Below the pieces are notes generated by a model that was not told the origin of the DNA, searched no databases, and worked only from the letters and a program-made list of their open reading frames with translations. Positions 1 through 8,894 of a DNA stretch of 64,000 nt are shown here, piece by piece; position 1 is the first letter of the stretch; every line of letters starts with the position of its first letter. The stretch comes from Qipengyuania sp. S6317L1 (GTDB taxonomy: Bacteria > Pseudomonadota > Alphaproteobacteria > Sphingomonadales > Sphingomonadaceae): positions 186,001-250,000 of the forward strand of contig NZ_JALKAJ010000005.1 of the NCBI RefSeq assembly GCF_023015615.1. The letters run 5' to 3'. Made by a program: the position numbers and the translations under genes.

Positions 1-1857
1 ATCGCAGGATGCGCGCCTTTCATCGTGATGGGCGAGTGGGCGCTTGTCACGGGCGTCGTTCTGTTCACGATCTGCACTATCCTTGGCGCGATTGAAGTGG
101 GCCGCACTCACATGGCTGCGCGCATCGCGGAAAGCGCCATCATCGAAAAAGAAGAAGTCGTCTCTCTGCTTCTACGCGAATTTGAGGAGAACGAGGCCGA
201 CTGGCTGTGGGAAATCGACCCGCGCCGCCGTTTGCAGTCGGTTTCGCCCCGGTTCGCTTTTGCCTTGAGTGCGACCGACAAGGAGGTTGACGGAAAACCT
301 CTTCTTGCCCTGATTGCAGGCGACAAATGGGAGAGCGGTGATTTCCCGCCGAGCCTCCATGAGCTTGCCGAAAAGCTGCGCAATCGCGAAAATTTCTCCA
401 ATCTTTCCGTTCAGGTTTCGATCAAGGGCGAAGAACGTTGGTGGGAGCTTTCGGGAACGCCGATCCGCGATGAACGCGGCAAATTCACAGGGTTCAGGGG
501 CGTTGGTTCGGATGTGACCGAACAGCGCCAGTCCTCTGAAAAGATCGAATATCTCGCGCGCTATGACACGCTCACCTCGCTGCCCAATCGCCTCATGCTG
601 ACAGAGGCTTTGGGCGATGCGCTGGATCATGCCGAACATTGGCGCTCGCGCTGCGCATTGATGATGATCGACCTTGACCGGTTCAAGGCGGTGAACGATT
701 CGCTCGGGCACATGACCGGCGACAAATTGCTTGCCCAGGTGTCGTCGCGCCTGAAAGCTCTCATGGGAGACAATGCTGTCGTCGGGCGTCTTGGCGGCGA
801 TGAGTTTGCAGTCGTGATCCGCGATGCGAGCGACCTGAACTATCTGCGTAGCCTCGCGCGGCGCGTTATTACGAGCCTCTCGGAACCCTATCAGGTTGAC
901 CACCATACGCTTTATGTGGGGGCAAGTGTCGGCTCTGCGATCGGACCGCGTGACGGGCGCACCGTGGAAGAGTTGATGCGCAACGCCGACCTCGCGCTGT
1001 ACCGTGCAAAGGATGCAGGCGGGGGCGAACACTGTCGCTTTGAACCCGTCCTCCACGCCTCTGCCGAAGAACGGCGCCAGCTTGAAGCCTCCTTGCGCAA
1101 TGCCCTTGGGCTTGACGAATTCGTGCTGCACTATCAGCCGGTCGTCGATGCACGCAGCGAAAGCATTGTGAGCTTCGAGGCGCTGGTGCGCTGGAACAGT
1201 TCGGAGCACGGCTTTGTCAGCCCGGGCAAATTTATACCGCTTGCCGAGGATACCCGCCTGATCGTGCCGATTGGTCGCTGGGTGCTGCGTCAGGCGTGTT
1301 TCGAAGCGCGCAAATGGCCCGATCACGTGAAGGTCAATGTCAACGTCTCGCCAGAACAATTGCTCGAGCCCGATTTCCATCAGGAAGTGGTCGATACGCT
1401 CGCTGCAAGTGGCCTTCGCCCCGAACGCCTCGAAATCGAGGTGACGGAAAGCATTTTCCTTCGCGATGCCTCGGTTGCGCGCAACGCTCTGGAACAGGTG
1501 ATGGCGCTCGGCTGCTCAATCGCGCTTGACGATTTTGGCACCGGCTATTCCTCGCTCGGTTACCTGCGCAAGCTGCGCTTCTCGACGATCAAGGTCGACC
1601 GCACCTTCGTTCAGGGAGCATCGCAGGGCGCGAATGAAAGCCTCGCCATCATCAACGCGGTGGTCGCGATGGCGAAGAGCCTCGACATGACAACCACGGC
1701 CGAAGGCGTGGAAAGCGCCGAAGAGGCCGAGCTGATCCGCAACCTTGGCTGCGACAAGATTCAGGGTTTTTACTTCGGACGCCCGATGGCGAGCGAAGAT
1801 GCGCGAGGATTGTTCAGCAAGGACGGTTTGCCAAATCCGCGCCGCCTGCGGGCATAG
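1..1857 (+). CDS. PAS-GGDEF-EAL c-di-GMP turnover protein, 5' end cut by window
   Basis: Bifunctional-type c-di-GMP signalling protein of the inner membrane. Counting from the GTG at 25, one hydrophobic segment lies at about residues 7-26, followed by a helical linker, a PAS sensor region (about 55-165), a GGDEF domain (about 180-335) and an EAL domain (about 350-600). The diguanylate cyclase signature GGDEF is intact at 257-261. The EAL signature is intact at 385-387 and the downstream DDFGTGYSS motif at about 502-510, so both activities are possible. I do not see an RxxD inhibitory site just before GGDEF. The frame stays open from base 1, so the gene most likely begins upstream with more membrane or sensor sequence. 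GTG at 25 and ATG at 28 are only the first start codons inside the window. The signal sensed cannot be told. Confidence 0.93.
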   Translation: MAGCAPFIVMGEWALVTGVVLFTICTILGAIEVGRTHMAARIAESAIIEKEEVVSLLLREFEENEADWLWEIDPRRRLQSVSPRFAFALSATDKEVDGKPLLALIAGDKWESGDFPPSLHELAEKLRNRENFSNLSVQVSIKGEERWWELSGTPIRDERGKFTGFRGVGSDVTEQRQSSEKIEYLARYDTLTSLPNRLMLTEALGDALDHAEHWRSRCALMMIDLDRFKAVNDSLGHMTGDKLLAQVSSRLKALMGDNAVVGRLGGDEFAVVIRDASDLNYLRSLARRVITSLSEPYQVDHHTLYVGASVGSAIGPRDGRTVEELMRNADLALYRAKDAGGGEHCRFEPVLHASAEERRQLEASLRNALGLDEFVLHYQPVVDARSESIVSFEALVRWNSSEHGFVSPGKFIPLAEDTRLIVPIGRWVLRQACFEARKWPDHVKVNVNVSPEQLLEPDFHQEVVDTLAASGLRPERLEIEVTESIFLRDASVARNALEQVMALGCSIALDDFGTGYSSLGYLRKLRFSTIKVDRTFVQGASQGANESLAIINAVVAMAKSLDMTTTAEGVESAEEAELIRNLGCDKIQGFYFGRPMASEDARGLFSKDGLPNPRRLRA

Positions 1858-1895
1858 GCTCGCAAGGCGAAGGGCGCCACGCTCAGCCCACCGGC

Positions 1896-2585
1896 TCAAG
1901 CGGCAACGAGGGACTTCACCACGTTTTCAAACAGGGCGCGCCCGTCCTCGCCGCCAAGCGACGGGTGAGCGGCAGGTTCGATCGCGCGTTCGGGGTGAGG
2001 CATCATGCCCAGCACCCGCCCATTGGCGCTCAGCACACCGGCGATATCGCGGCGTGACCCGTTGACATTGTCCTTATAGCGAAAGGCGACGCGGCCTTCG
2101 CCTTCGAGCCTGTCCAGAGTCGCTTCGTCAGCGAAGTAATTGCCATCGTGGTGCGCCACGGGAATGCGCAAGACCTGCCCCTGAACAAAACCGCTGGTGT
2201 AGATCGAGCTTGTGTTTGCCACTTCGAGTTCGGCCGTGCGGCACACGAAGGTCTGGCCCGCATTACGCATCAATGCGCCGGGGAGGAGCCCGCTTTCGGT
2301 GAGCACCTGAAACCCGTTGCACACGCCCAGCACCGGCACGCCCCGCTCGGCGGCCTTGACCACCGCTTTAAGGATTGGGCTGCGCGCGGCCATCGCGCCA
2401 GAGCGCAGATAATCGCCATAGGAAAACCCGCCCGGAAGCGCGATGAAATCGAGGCCCTCGGGCAATTCTGCATCGCCATGCCAGATGCGCAGCGCAGGTG
2501 TGCCCGTAACGCTTTCCAACGCCACAGCCATGTCGCGGTCGCAATTGGAGCCGGGGAAAGTGATGACGCCCGCTTTAAAGCCCAT
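1896..2585 (-). CDS. purQ: Phosphoribosylformylglycinamidine synthase glutaminase subunit PurQ
   Basis: Class I glutamine amidotransferase subunit of the three-part FGAM synthase (PurL/PurQ/PurS). It releases ammonia from glutamine for the fourth step of de novo purine synthesis. Length is 229 residues, normal for the split enzyme. The N-terminus [13 protein letters not shown] is typical. The catalytic cysteine is C89 in GVCNGFQ, and the His/Glu pair is H198 and E200 in MPHPER. The ATG overlaps the purS stop as ATGA, so the two are translationally coupled. The large subunit purL is not in this window. Confidence 0.97.
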   Translation of the reverse strand: MGFKAGVITFPGSNCDRDMAVALESVTGTPALRIWHGDAELPEGLDFIALPGGFSYGDYLRSGAMAARSPILKAVVKAAERGVPVLGVCNGFQVLTESGLLPGALMRNAGQTFVCRTAELEVANTSSIYTSGFVQGQVLRIPVAHHDGNYFADEATLDRLEGEGRVAFRYKDNVNGSRRDIAGVLSANGRVLGMMPHPERAIEPAAHPSLGGEDGRALFENVVKSLVAA

Positions 2586-2836
2586 CAGGCCGGTTCCCTC
2601 TGATCATCGAGCCGCTCGATCGCGTAGTCTTCGATCACCATATTCGCCAGCAACTGCTCGCACATCTTGGTCAGCGTTTCATCCGAAGTGCCTTCGGCCA
2701 CATCCATCTCGATCATGCGCCCGATGCGCACATCATTGACGCCTTCAAAGCCGAGGCCATCAAGAGAATGGTGCACAGCGCGCCCCTGCGGGTCGAGCAC
2801 GCCGGGCTTCAAACGGACGAGGATGCGAACTTTCAT
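2585..2836 (-). CDS. purS: Phosphoribosylformylglycinamidine synthase subunit PurS
   Basis: Small subunit (83 residues) that bridges PurL and PurQ in the split FGAM synthase. It begins [18 protein letters not shown], the family's conserved start, and contains the [13 protein letters not shown] segment. An upstream TTG at 2857 would add seven residues. I chose the ATG at 2836 because it matches the family start and has AAGGA about 10 bases upstream. The stop overlaps the purQ ATG. Together they form a minimal purSQ operon. Confidence 0.95.
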   Translation of the reverse strand: MKVRILVRLKPGVLDPQGRAVHHSLDGLGFEGVNDVRIGRMIEMDVAEGTSDETLTKMCEQLLANMVIEDYAIERLDDQREPA

Positions 2837-2974
2837 GGGGCTTTTGTCCTTGCGCAAAGGGTTTCTCGTGTTTTGCCAAGGCCTATAGCGTTTCAGGCGC
2901 GCGGCGCAATCGGTGAGGCGACAGCAATCACCCGCCTGATTGCGAGGGTGGCAATGGGATACGCTTGTTCACGA

Positions 2975-3085
2975 ATGGCTGCCGGGGCTTGTAAAATGGC
3001 CCGAAAAGAGTAGCCATCCCCGAGTGAGGGGTTTCAATTGAACCCTTACGAGAGGCTGGCAGGAGGCGACCTGTCAGCCTTTTTT
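2975..3085 (+). ncRNA. Candidate structured small RNA ending in an intrinsic terminator
   Basis: Between the divergent 5' end of purS and the 3' end of the M16 peptidase, the plus strand holds three consecutive hairpins and no plausible reading frame. Hairpin 1 pairs ATGGCT (2975-2980) with AGCCAT (3012-3017), with an inner CGGGGC/GGCCCG stem. Hairpin 2 pairs CCCC (3018-3021) with GGGG (3028-3031). Hairpin 3 is a ten-pair stem followed by six T. No plus-strand gene ends here for that terminator to serve, so an independent transcript is the simplest reading. I do not recognise an Rfam family, and no clear promoter was found upstream. Confidence 0.45.
3054..3085 (+). terminator. Rho-independent terminator (plus strand)
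   Basis: GGCTGGCAGG (3054-3063) pairs with CCTGTCAGCC (3070-3079), one G-T pair among ten, around a six-base loop. T6 follows at 3080-3085. The T run lies immediately beside the stop codon of the minus-strand peptidase, so the element points away from it. On the minus strand the stem has no T run after it. Confidence 0.75.
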
Positions 3086-5993
3086 ACTGTCCGTCTGACG
3101 GTTCAATCCGGTTTGCGGCAACATCTTCGTGGCCCTTGGGCAGAACCACAAATTCCACCGCCTTCTCAGGGTCTAGATAAGTCCGGGCGACCTTTCCTAA
3201 ATCGTCTGCCGTGATCGCTTTCAATGTCTCGGGCCCCTTGAACCATCGTTCGAGCCGCGCTTCCTCGCTTTGCGCGCGGTCGGCAAGTTGCAACCACCCG
3301 CCAAGCGATTTCAACGCATTGTCGTATGCTTCGAGCAGGGGCTGGCGTGCGCGTTTGATGCGATCGGGATCAATCGGTTTTTCGGTCAGGTCCGTAATCA
3401 TTTCGGCAATCGCGCCGCGCGCTGCTTCGACTTCGGCAACATCGAGCGAGGCGGTGATGGTGAAAGTGCCGTAGCCGGGGTAGATCCGGCTCATCGAGCT
3501 TGAGGCGCTGGGCGAATAGGCCTGGCCCAGTTCTTCGCGCAGGCGTTCGGTCAGTTCGATGCGCACCAGCCGCGCCAGAAGCGACATCTGCATCTCCTCG
3601 ACAAAATCGCTGTCGTCATTGGTGGGCCAAACAAGTCGGACGAGCGCCTGATCGGCCTCGCCTTCATGGGTAAGGTGGTGGAGCGTGCGATTGGCGGTGA
3701 ATTGCCGCTTGCGCGCATCTTTGCGCATCCGAAATTCGATCTCGCGCGCGGGCAGGGCGCCAAGCGTTGCGGCCACGGCTTCGATCGCTGCCTCTTCATC
3801 AAAGTCACCGACCAGCGACAACTCAATCGCGCCGGATGCCAGCCGGTCTTCGACGGCATCCTCAAGCCCCTCGTAATCGAGGGCAAAATACGCCTCTTTC
3901 GGCGCCAAGCTGAAGCGAGGGTCATTGTCAGACAGGATCGCGCCTGCTGCATTGCTGTAAGCGCGCTGGGGTGTGGAACGGAGGCGGGCAAAGAAATTGT
4001 CGATGCCGCGGCGAAATTGCTCAAGCCCTTCGCTGCGATAGCCCGGATCGGTGATTGCCGCGGTCAGAACCTGCATCTGCAAGGCAAGGTCGCGCGGCGT
4101 GGTGGAGCCGGTAAAGCTGAAAGCGTCGGCAGCGTTGGAAGCGTTGAACCCGACGCTTCGCCCGGCAAGGATCGTCTGCAATTCATCGCGGCTGTGTTCG
4201 CCCAGACCGCCTGCGGAAAGCGAGCTCATCAGGTAAACCCGCAAGGGGTCCTGCTGCGTGTTCATCAAGGTTCCACCATCGAGCAGCAGGCGATAGGCGA
4301 CGCGATCCTCGCGCACGTCGGTCGTCTTCAATGTCAGGCGCACATTGTTGGCAAAAGTGATGGTGCGAAAGCCCAGCCGTTCATCGCGCGCGTCCCTGAT
4401 AATCTCACCCGGCGTGCCGAAATCGGTATAGGCAAAGGTTCGCGGGCTGCTCTCCAGCGGCGGTTCGATCGGAAGGGCCATCGCCTCGGTAAAGGCCTGT
4501 CGCAAAGCCTCTTTCCCGCCCTCCGGCGCGCTTCGCCCCTGAAAGCGGATCAACGGTTCGTCGAACGCGATCAACCTTTCACGAAGCGCGGCGAGCGTGG
4601 TTTCGGGCGTAATGCCGGGCGCCAGTTCCTCGAACAATTCCAATTGGAAAGCGGGCGTTGTCGGCACGTTGTCATCCGACACGACATTCAGGGCGCGCTG
4701 TGCGTAATAGCTGTTCGTCCTTGTCCCGGCACCGGCCACGCGGTTTTCCAACCCTGTGCGGATGGTGGCAAGCTGTTCATCGACCTCGGCGCGGGTAAAG
4801 CCGTAGACTTGCGCCTCATGGACGCTTTGCACCGCAGCCAGAACGCCTCCGCGCCATTTGCCATCCTCGCTGGCGATGCTGAGGGTGTTGGTGCGTGCCT
4901 CTTCGAAAATCTCGCCTTGGGAGAAGCGCGCTGCTCTGAACGGTGCGTTGTCGGAGCGGGAAAGGCGGGACAAACGCCTGCGGATGATGCGGTAAGCGAC
5001 CGAGCGCAAGATGCTTTCGCGGCGCGCGGCGCGTGTGTCTGGCCGGTCAATATATGGCCCGAGCATGGTGAGCGTGACGGTCTCTGACAGCGCGGGGTCG
5101 ATAAAGATATCGGTTTCGCCCTTGCGGGTAAGATCGACCGGTCCGGTCACGGGGGCGGCGGGTGCAGGCGCGGGTTTCCAATCGGCGAAATATTCAGCGA
5201 TTGCCGCTTCCATCGTTGCGGTGGGCAGGTCGCCAACGATCACCATGACCGTGTTGGAAGGGGTGTAAGTGCGCTCGTAAAGCCCGCGAAGATCCGCCGC
5301 GCTTGCGTTTTCGATCACCTGCCTTGTGCCGATGGGCAGCCTTTGCGTGTAACGTGCACCCGGAGCGATAAATTCGAACCCGTCCTCACGCGCCCGCTGC
5401 GCATAGCCGCGCCGGTCGCGGCGCTCGGCAAGGATGACGCCGCGTTCGCGCTTCACCGCTTGCGCAGTGATGGTCAGCTCGCTTGCGGTTTCGCGCATCA
5501 GCATCATCGCCGTGCCAATGAGGTCGTTATCATTGCGCGGCAGGTCGAGCATATAGGTGATCGCCTCGAAGCTGGTCGAAGCATTGGTGTCCGCGCCAAA
5601 GGCCAGTCCCTCGCGCTCAAGCAGGGGGATCATCTCACCTTCGGGGATGTTGGTCGATCCGTTGAAGGCCATGTGTTCAAGGAAGTGGGCAAGGCCGCGC
5701 TCGTGCTCTTGTTCGGCGAGCGAGCCGGCGCCAATCCGCATCCGCACCAGAACGGTGCCCTCGGGCGTAGCGTTTTCGCGCAGGATATAGCGCATGCCAT
5801 TGGGAAGCGTGCCGAACACATAGTCCGGATCGACGGGCAAGTCGCTGGTTTCAAACGGCCATTCGGGCGTTGGTGTGGCGCTCTTGGCCACGGCTTCGCC
5901 GGTCTCTGCGCAAAGCGGTGCGCCGGATGCGAACACCAAAAGGCCTGCGGCAAATGCGCGTAATCGGGTTTTAATCAAGGGCCAAAGCCTCAC
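3084..5993 (-). CDS. Exported M16 family zinc peptidase (pitrilysin-like, two M16 units)
   Basis: Large metallopeptidase of 969 residues with a Sec signal peptide (charged start, hydrophobic stretch about 12-27, cleavage near PLCA-ET), so it should act in the periplasm. The inverted zinc motif HxxEH is HFLEH at 103-107, inside RGLAHFLEHMAFNGS. The length fits two M16A/M16C units, an active N-terminal half and an inactive C-terminal half, as in pitrilysin-type enzymes that form a closing chamber around peptides. The start is a GTG at 5993 with AGAGGA upstream; a nearby TTG is an alternative. It lies on the same strand between purC and purS but about 100 and 250 bases away, so it is probably transcribed separately. 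Substrate unknown. Confidence 0.93.
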   Translation of the reverse strand: MRLWPLIKTRLRAFAAGLLVFASGAPLCAETGEAVAKSATPTPEWPFETSDLPVDPDYVFGTLPNGMRYILRENATPEGTVLVRMRIGAGSLAEQEHERGLAHFLEHMAFNGSTNIPEGEMIPLLEREGLAFGADTNASTSFEAITYMLDLPRNDNDLIGTAMMLMRETASELTITAQAVKRERGVILAERRDRRGYAQRAREDGFEFIAPGARYTQRLPIGTRQVIENASAADLRGLYERTYTPSNTVMVIVGDLPTATMEAAIAEYFADWKPAPAPAAPVTGPVDLTRKGETDIFIDPALSETVTLTMLGPYIDRPDTRAARRESILRSVAYRIIRRRLSRLSRSDNAPFRAARFSQGEIFEEARTNTLSIASEDGKWRGGVLAAVQSVHEAQVYGFTRAEVDEQLATIRTGLENRVAGAGTRTNSYYAQRALNVVSDDNVPTTPAFQLELFEELAPGITPETTLAALRERLIAFDEPLIRFQGRSAPEGGKEALRQAFTEAMALPIEPPLESSPRTFAYTDFGTPGEIIRDARDERLGFRTITFANNVRLTLKTTDVREDRVAYRLLLDGGTLMNTQQDPLRVYLMSSLSAGGLGEHSRDELQTILAGRSVGFNASNAADAFSFTGSTTPRDLALQMQVLTAAITDPGYRSEGLEQFRRGIDNFFARLRSTPQRAYSNAAGAILSDNDPRFSLAPKEAYFALDYEGLEDAVEDRLASGAIELSLVGDFDEEAAIEAVAATLGALPAREIEFRMRKDARKRQFTANRTLHHLTHEGEADQALVRLVWPTNDDSDFVEEMQMSLLARLVRIELTERLREELGQAYSPSASSSMSRIYPGYGTFTITASLDVAEVEAARGAIAEMITDLTEKPIDPDRIKRARQPLLEAYDNALKSLGGWLQLADRAQSEEARLERWFKGPETLKAITADDLGKVARTYLDPEKAVEFVVLPKGHEDVAANRIEPSDGQ

Positions 5994-6051
5994 CGTCCTC
6001 TTTCAAGAAACGAAGACTAACCGGTCCTGGATGTATGTCAGCTTATTTTTT

Positions 6052-6110
6052 GGCGCTTGTTTTTGGGCGCCTATTTTTTCGCGCCTATTTTTTCGGCGCC
6101 TATTTCTTCG
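6052..6110. repeat. Imperfect tandem repeat of a GGCGCC plus T-run unit
   Basis: Four units of about 15 bases follow one another: GGCGCTTGTTTTT (6052-6064), GGGCGCCTATTTTTTC (6065-6080), GCGCCTATTTTTTCG (6081-6095) and GCGCCTATTTCTTCG (6096-6110, imperfect). The last unit overlaps the final codons and stop of purC. On the plus strand each unit looks like a GC core followed by a T run; on the minus strand they are A runs. The block is strikingly T-rich against its GC-rich surroundings. Confidence 0.8.
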
Positions 6111-6903
6111 TTGGGGGCGTTCCGCGAAGGCGCGTGCGGTGGCTCGACAGGTCGAAGACCTCGCCCGGCCCTGCATCTTCATTCTGCAGGAGGCCAAGGC
6201 GGCGCGCGACTTCGCGATACGCCTCTTCCTCACCGCCAAGGTCGCGGCGGAAGCGGTCCTTGTCGAGCTTTTCCCCGCTCGCCATGTCCCAAAGGCGACA
6301 GCCATCCGGGCTGATTTCATCAGCTAGGATCACGCGGCTGTAATCGCCATCGAACAGGCGGCCAAACTCAAGCTTGAAGTCCACAAGACGGATGTCGATT
6401 GCTGCAAACATACCGCACAGGAAATCGTTGATGCGGATCGCCATGGAGGAGATGTCCTGCATCTCTTCCTGGCTTGCCCAGTTGAAGCAGGCGATGTGTT
6501 CTTCCGCGATCAGCGGATCGCCCAGCGCATCATCCTTGTAGTAATATTCGATCAGCGTGTGGGGGAGGGGTTCGCCCTCTTCCAGACCCAGACGCTTGCA
6601 GATCGAACCGGCTGCAACGTTGCGCAGGACCACCTCGATCGGGACGATTTCAACCTGCCGGACAAGCTGTTCGCGCATGTTGAGGCGACGGATGAAGTGG
6701 GTGGGAATGCCGATGTGCGACAACCGCGTGAACACATGTTCGCTGATGCGGTTGTTGATCACGCCCTTGCCGTTGATCGTACCCTTTTTCTCCGCGTTGA
6801 AGGCGGTCGCATCGTCCTTGAAATACTGGATCAGCGTGCCGGGTTCAGGACCCTCATAGAGGATCTTGGCCTTGCCTTCGTAGAGTTTGGAGCGGCGGGA
6901 CAT
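6100..6903 (-). CDS. purC: Phosphoribosylaminoimidazole-succinocarboxamide synthase (SAICAR synthase)
   Basis: ATP-dependent ligase joining aspartate to CAIR in purine synthesis. Length 267 residues. The start [18 protein letters not shown] and the motifs [30 protein letters not shown] and [14 protein letters not shown] are diagnostic. The C-terminal tail [15 protein letters not shown] is a lineage-specific extension and its last codons fall in the tandem repeat. It lies directly downstream of tRNA-Phe on the same strand (28 bases), so the tRNA and purC may share a transcript. Confidence 0.97.
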   Translation of the reverse strand: MSRRSKLYEGKAKILYEGPEPGTLIQYFKDDATAFNAEKKGTINGKGVINNRISEHVFTRLSHIGIPTHFIRRLNMREQLVRQVEIVPIEVVLRNVAAGSICKRLGLEEGEPLPHTLIEYYYKDDALGDPLIAEEHIACFNWASQEEMQDISSMAIRINDFLCGMFAAIDIRLVDFKLEFGRLFDGDYSRVILADEISPDGCRLWDMASGEKLDKDRFRRDLGGEEEAYREVARRLGLLQNEDAGPGEVFDLSSHRTRLRGTPPTKK

Positions 6904-6931
6904 AAGCGGGTCAGTTCCCTTTTCTAGCGAA

Positions 6932-7006
6932 TGGTGCCCGGGGGCGGAATCGAACCACCGACACGCGGATTTTCAATCCGCTGCTCTACCCCTGAGCTAC
7001 CCGGGC
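6932..7006 (-). tRNA. tRNA-Phe (GAA)
   Basis: A complete 75-base cloverleaf including an encoded CCA. The acceptor stem GCCCGGG pairs with CCCGGGC. The D arm reads GCTCAGGGGTAGAGC. The anticodon loop is TTGAAAA with anticodon GAA. The T arm contains GGTTCGATTCC. It sits between yacG and purC on the minus strand. Confidence 0.97.
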
Positions 7007-7134
7007 ATTCGCTGCGTCGTGCGGGGCTTTTGTAACGCCCCGGCGAGCAAATGAAGCGGCGCTATGGCGCGGCTTTGCGTGAATGGCAAGAGAGAAATGG
7101 GCGATATTCCGCATTCGTGGATTATTCTTGCGAG

Positions 7135-7356
7135 CTAGTCCTGAACGTCCCACTGGTCGTGCGCGATTTGTTCAGGGTCAACCGGCTCTCCGGGAACCGA
7201 GTAACCATCGCCAAACCACCGCGCCAGATCGCGGTCCTTGCACCGCTGCGAGCAGAAGGGAGCAAAGGGGTTTTCAGCTGCGCCATCGCCCTGTTGCGTG
7301 ATCGCGTGGTCGCGTGGTTTCTTGCAGATCGGGCAGGGTTTGGTTGATGTCGTCAT
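7135..7356 (-). CDS. yacG: DNA gyrase inhibitor-type zinc protein YacG
   Basis: Small zinc-binding protein of 73 residues. Family members bind GyrB and restrain gyrase. Four zinc ligands are visible as C8-x2-C11 and C35-x3-C39 (CPIC and CSQRC). The following RDLARWFGDGYSVPGEP is the conserved helix and tail. The start is the ATG at 7356, which overlaps the stop of the upstream RNase-like gene as ATGA. The longer upstream frame is a shadow of that gene. Confidence 0.93.
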   Translation of the reverse strand: MTTSTKPCPICKKPRDHAITQQGDGAAENPFAPFCSQRCKDRDLARWFGDGYSVPGEPVDPEQIAHDQWDVQD

Positions 7357-8309
7357 TGCGCCACAATCTGGGCCTGGGGAGCTTCGAGCGCAAGGGCAGG
7401 GTTGGCCTCTATCCGCACCTCGCGCCCCGTGTGTCTGGCCAATTGGTCGATCCAGTCGGGCTTGATCTTCGCCCTGAGCGCAGGGTGGACGGTGAGCAGG
7501 GCTAAGCGGCCATTCCCCTCGGCGCGCTCTGCCATCCGCACGGCGTATCGCGCGCACATTGCGACCCGGTGATGCGCGAATCGGTGCAGAAGCGATGGGC
7601 CTTCCAGTCGTGCGACAATCTGCACAAGGCCAAAGCCGTTCATCGCTGTTCGCTCATGCGGCCAATCGACCAGCGCCTTGGCCAGCGCGTCATCCACTGC
7701 GCGGCGGTCGGCTTTCGCTTCCAATGTGGGAAAGTCGATACCGATATTGCCGCCCATGTCGAACCATCGAAGCGCCTTTGCGATGGCCGGAACCGCCGCA
7801 AGCGCAAGGTCGCGCGGGGGAAGGGTGCCATCAATGTCGATCACCGTCATGCCCGGTGTCACCGCGCACAGGATTTCGCCGCCATCAAACGCGATGCTGC
7901 CCGAGGATGCGGCGTGCCAGACCTCTTCCCATGCGCCAGTTTCAAAACGGCGCGTGGATGTGCCCTTGATACAGGGGACCTCGTCCGCCTCGCCGCTGGT
8001 CCAGCGTGCTTGCGGCAGTTTGAGCCGGCCACGTTCGGCGATGCTGGCCCGTGTGATGCGCACCTGACCGGTAAGCCCTTCGGTCGCCTCGCGCGGTAGG
8101 TGGTCGACCAACGCCTCGCGCCCGTCTTCGAGCGTTACAGTGCCGCGTTTTGCGCCGCCGGCCTTGTGCGTAAGCCGGGCGGTGTGGAGCGTCCCTGCTG
8201 CAAGTTCGCCCGGCCATTGCAACCGCGCTGCGAGCACTTCGTCGCCGTCGATGAGCAGGCTGCGGGTCTCGCCAATCCCCTCTTCGACAAGCCACTCAGC
8301 CAATTGCAA
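7353..8309 (-). CDS. Compact ribonuclease E/G family protein
   Basis: RNase E/G-like endoribonuclease of 318 residues. The two catalytic aspartate sites are recognisable: VIDIDGT at about 157-162, matching the family's IDxN region, and GIDF at 190-193. A degenerate S1-like region lies before them (about 35-100). It is much shorter than RNase G, which is nearly 490 residues, and lacks the zinc-link and small-domain end. It may therefore be a minimal or altered enzyme. It overlaps maf by 14 bases upstream and yacG by 4 downstream in the infA-maf-this-yacG set. Confidence 0.8.
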   Translation of the reverse strand: MQLAEWLVEEGIGETRSLLIDGDEVLAARLQWPGELAAGTLHTARLTHKAGGAKRGTVTLEDGREALVDHLPREATEGLTGQVRITRASIAERGRLKLPQARWTSGEADEVPCIKGTSTRRFETGAWEEVWHAASSGSIAFDGGEILCAVTPGMTVIDIDGTLPPRDLALAAVPAIAKALRWFDMGGNIGIDFPTLEAKADRRAVDDALAKALVDWPHERTAMNGFGLVQIVARLEGPSLLHRFAHHRVAMCARYAVRMAERAEGNGRLALLTVHPALRAKIKPDWIDQLARHTGREVRIEANPALALEAPQAQIVAQ

Positions 8310-8868
8310 ACCCCGCCGCTTTTAGCAGCGCGCGCGTTTCATAAAGCGGCAGGCCCATTACGCCTGAATGGCTACCCTTCATCCACTGGATCAGCGCCTC
8401 GGCCTGTCCCTGTATCGCATAACCACCCGCCTTGCCGCGCCATTCGCCGCACGCGATGTATGCGTCTATTTCCTCGGCAGAAAGGTTCTTGAAGCGCACC
8501 ACATTTTCATTGATCCGCTCGCGAAGGGTCCCATCGGGTGCGCGCAAGACGACGCTGGTCAAAACCACGTGCCGCCGTCCCGACAGAAGGTTGAGGCAGT
8601 CGCGCGCCTCGCTCTCTTCCTCGGTTTTGGGCAAGATCCGGCGGCCAGCGGCCACGACCGTATCGCCCGCCAGCACAAAGCCATCGGCTGAAACTGCAAG
8701 AGCCTTCTCGCGGCCCATGCGCAAGGCATAGTCGCGCGGTCGCTCGTCTTTCAGGGGCGTTTCGTCAATATCAGCAGGCGTCACAGCATCAGGCGTCATC
8801 CCCAGACGCGCCAGAAGGTCGCGCCGCCGGGGCGAAGCCGATGCCAGTGTCAGATGGGGAGAGCCCAT
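8296..8868 (-). CDS. maf: Maf-type nucleoside triphosphate pyrophosphatase
   Basis: House-cleaning pyrophosphatase of 190 residues that hydrolyses non-canonical or excess NTPs such as dTTP/UTP. The N-terminal LTLASASPRRRDLL is the Maf signature, followed by DETPLKDERP and the VLAGDTVV segment with the catalytic aspartate. The start is the ATG at 8868. The stop lies inside the next gene, giving a 14-base overlap. Confidence 0.95.
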   Translation of the reverse strand: MGSPHLTLASASPRRRDLLARLGMTPDAVTPADIDETPLKDERPRDYALRMGREKALAVSADGFVLAGDTVVAAGRRILPKTEEESEARDCLNLLSGRRHVVLTSVVLRAPDGTLRERINENVVRFKNLSAEEIDAYIACGEWRGKAGGYAIQGQAEALIQWMKGSHSGVMGLPLYETRALLKAAGFAIG

Positions 8869-8894
8869 AACGCGGGTGTCCCGCCTTTGGGGCT

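Noticed and set aside
3666..5087. 473-codon frame antisense to the M16 peptidase
   Set aside because: It lies wholly opposite a strong family member, has no recognisable domain, and reflects low stop density in GC-rich DNA.
6003..6343. Plus-strand frames giving Phe/Ala-rich peptides across the tandem repeat
   Set aside because: They arise from the repeat and the antisense of purC; no ribosome site or family.
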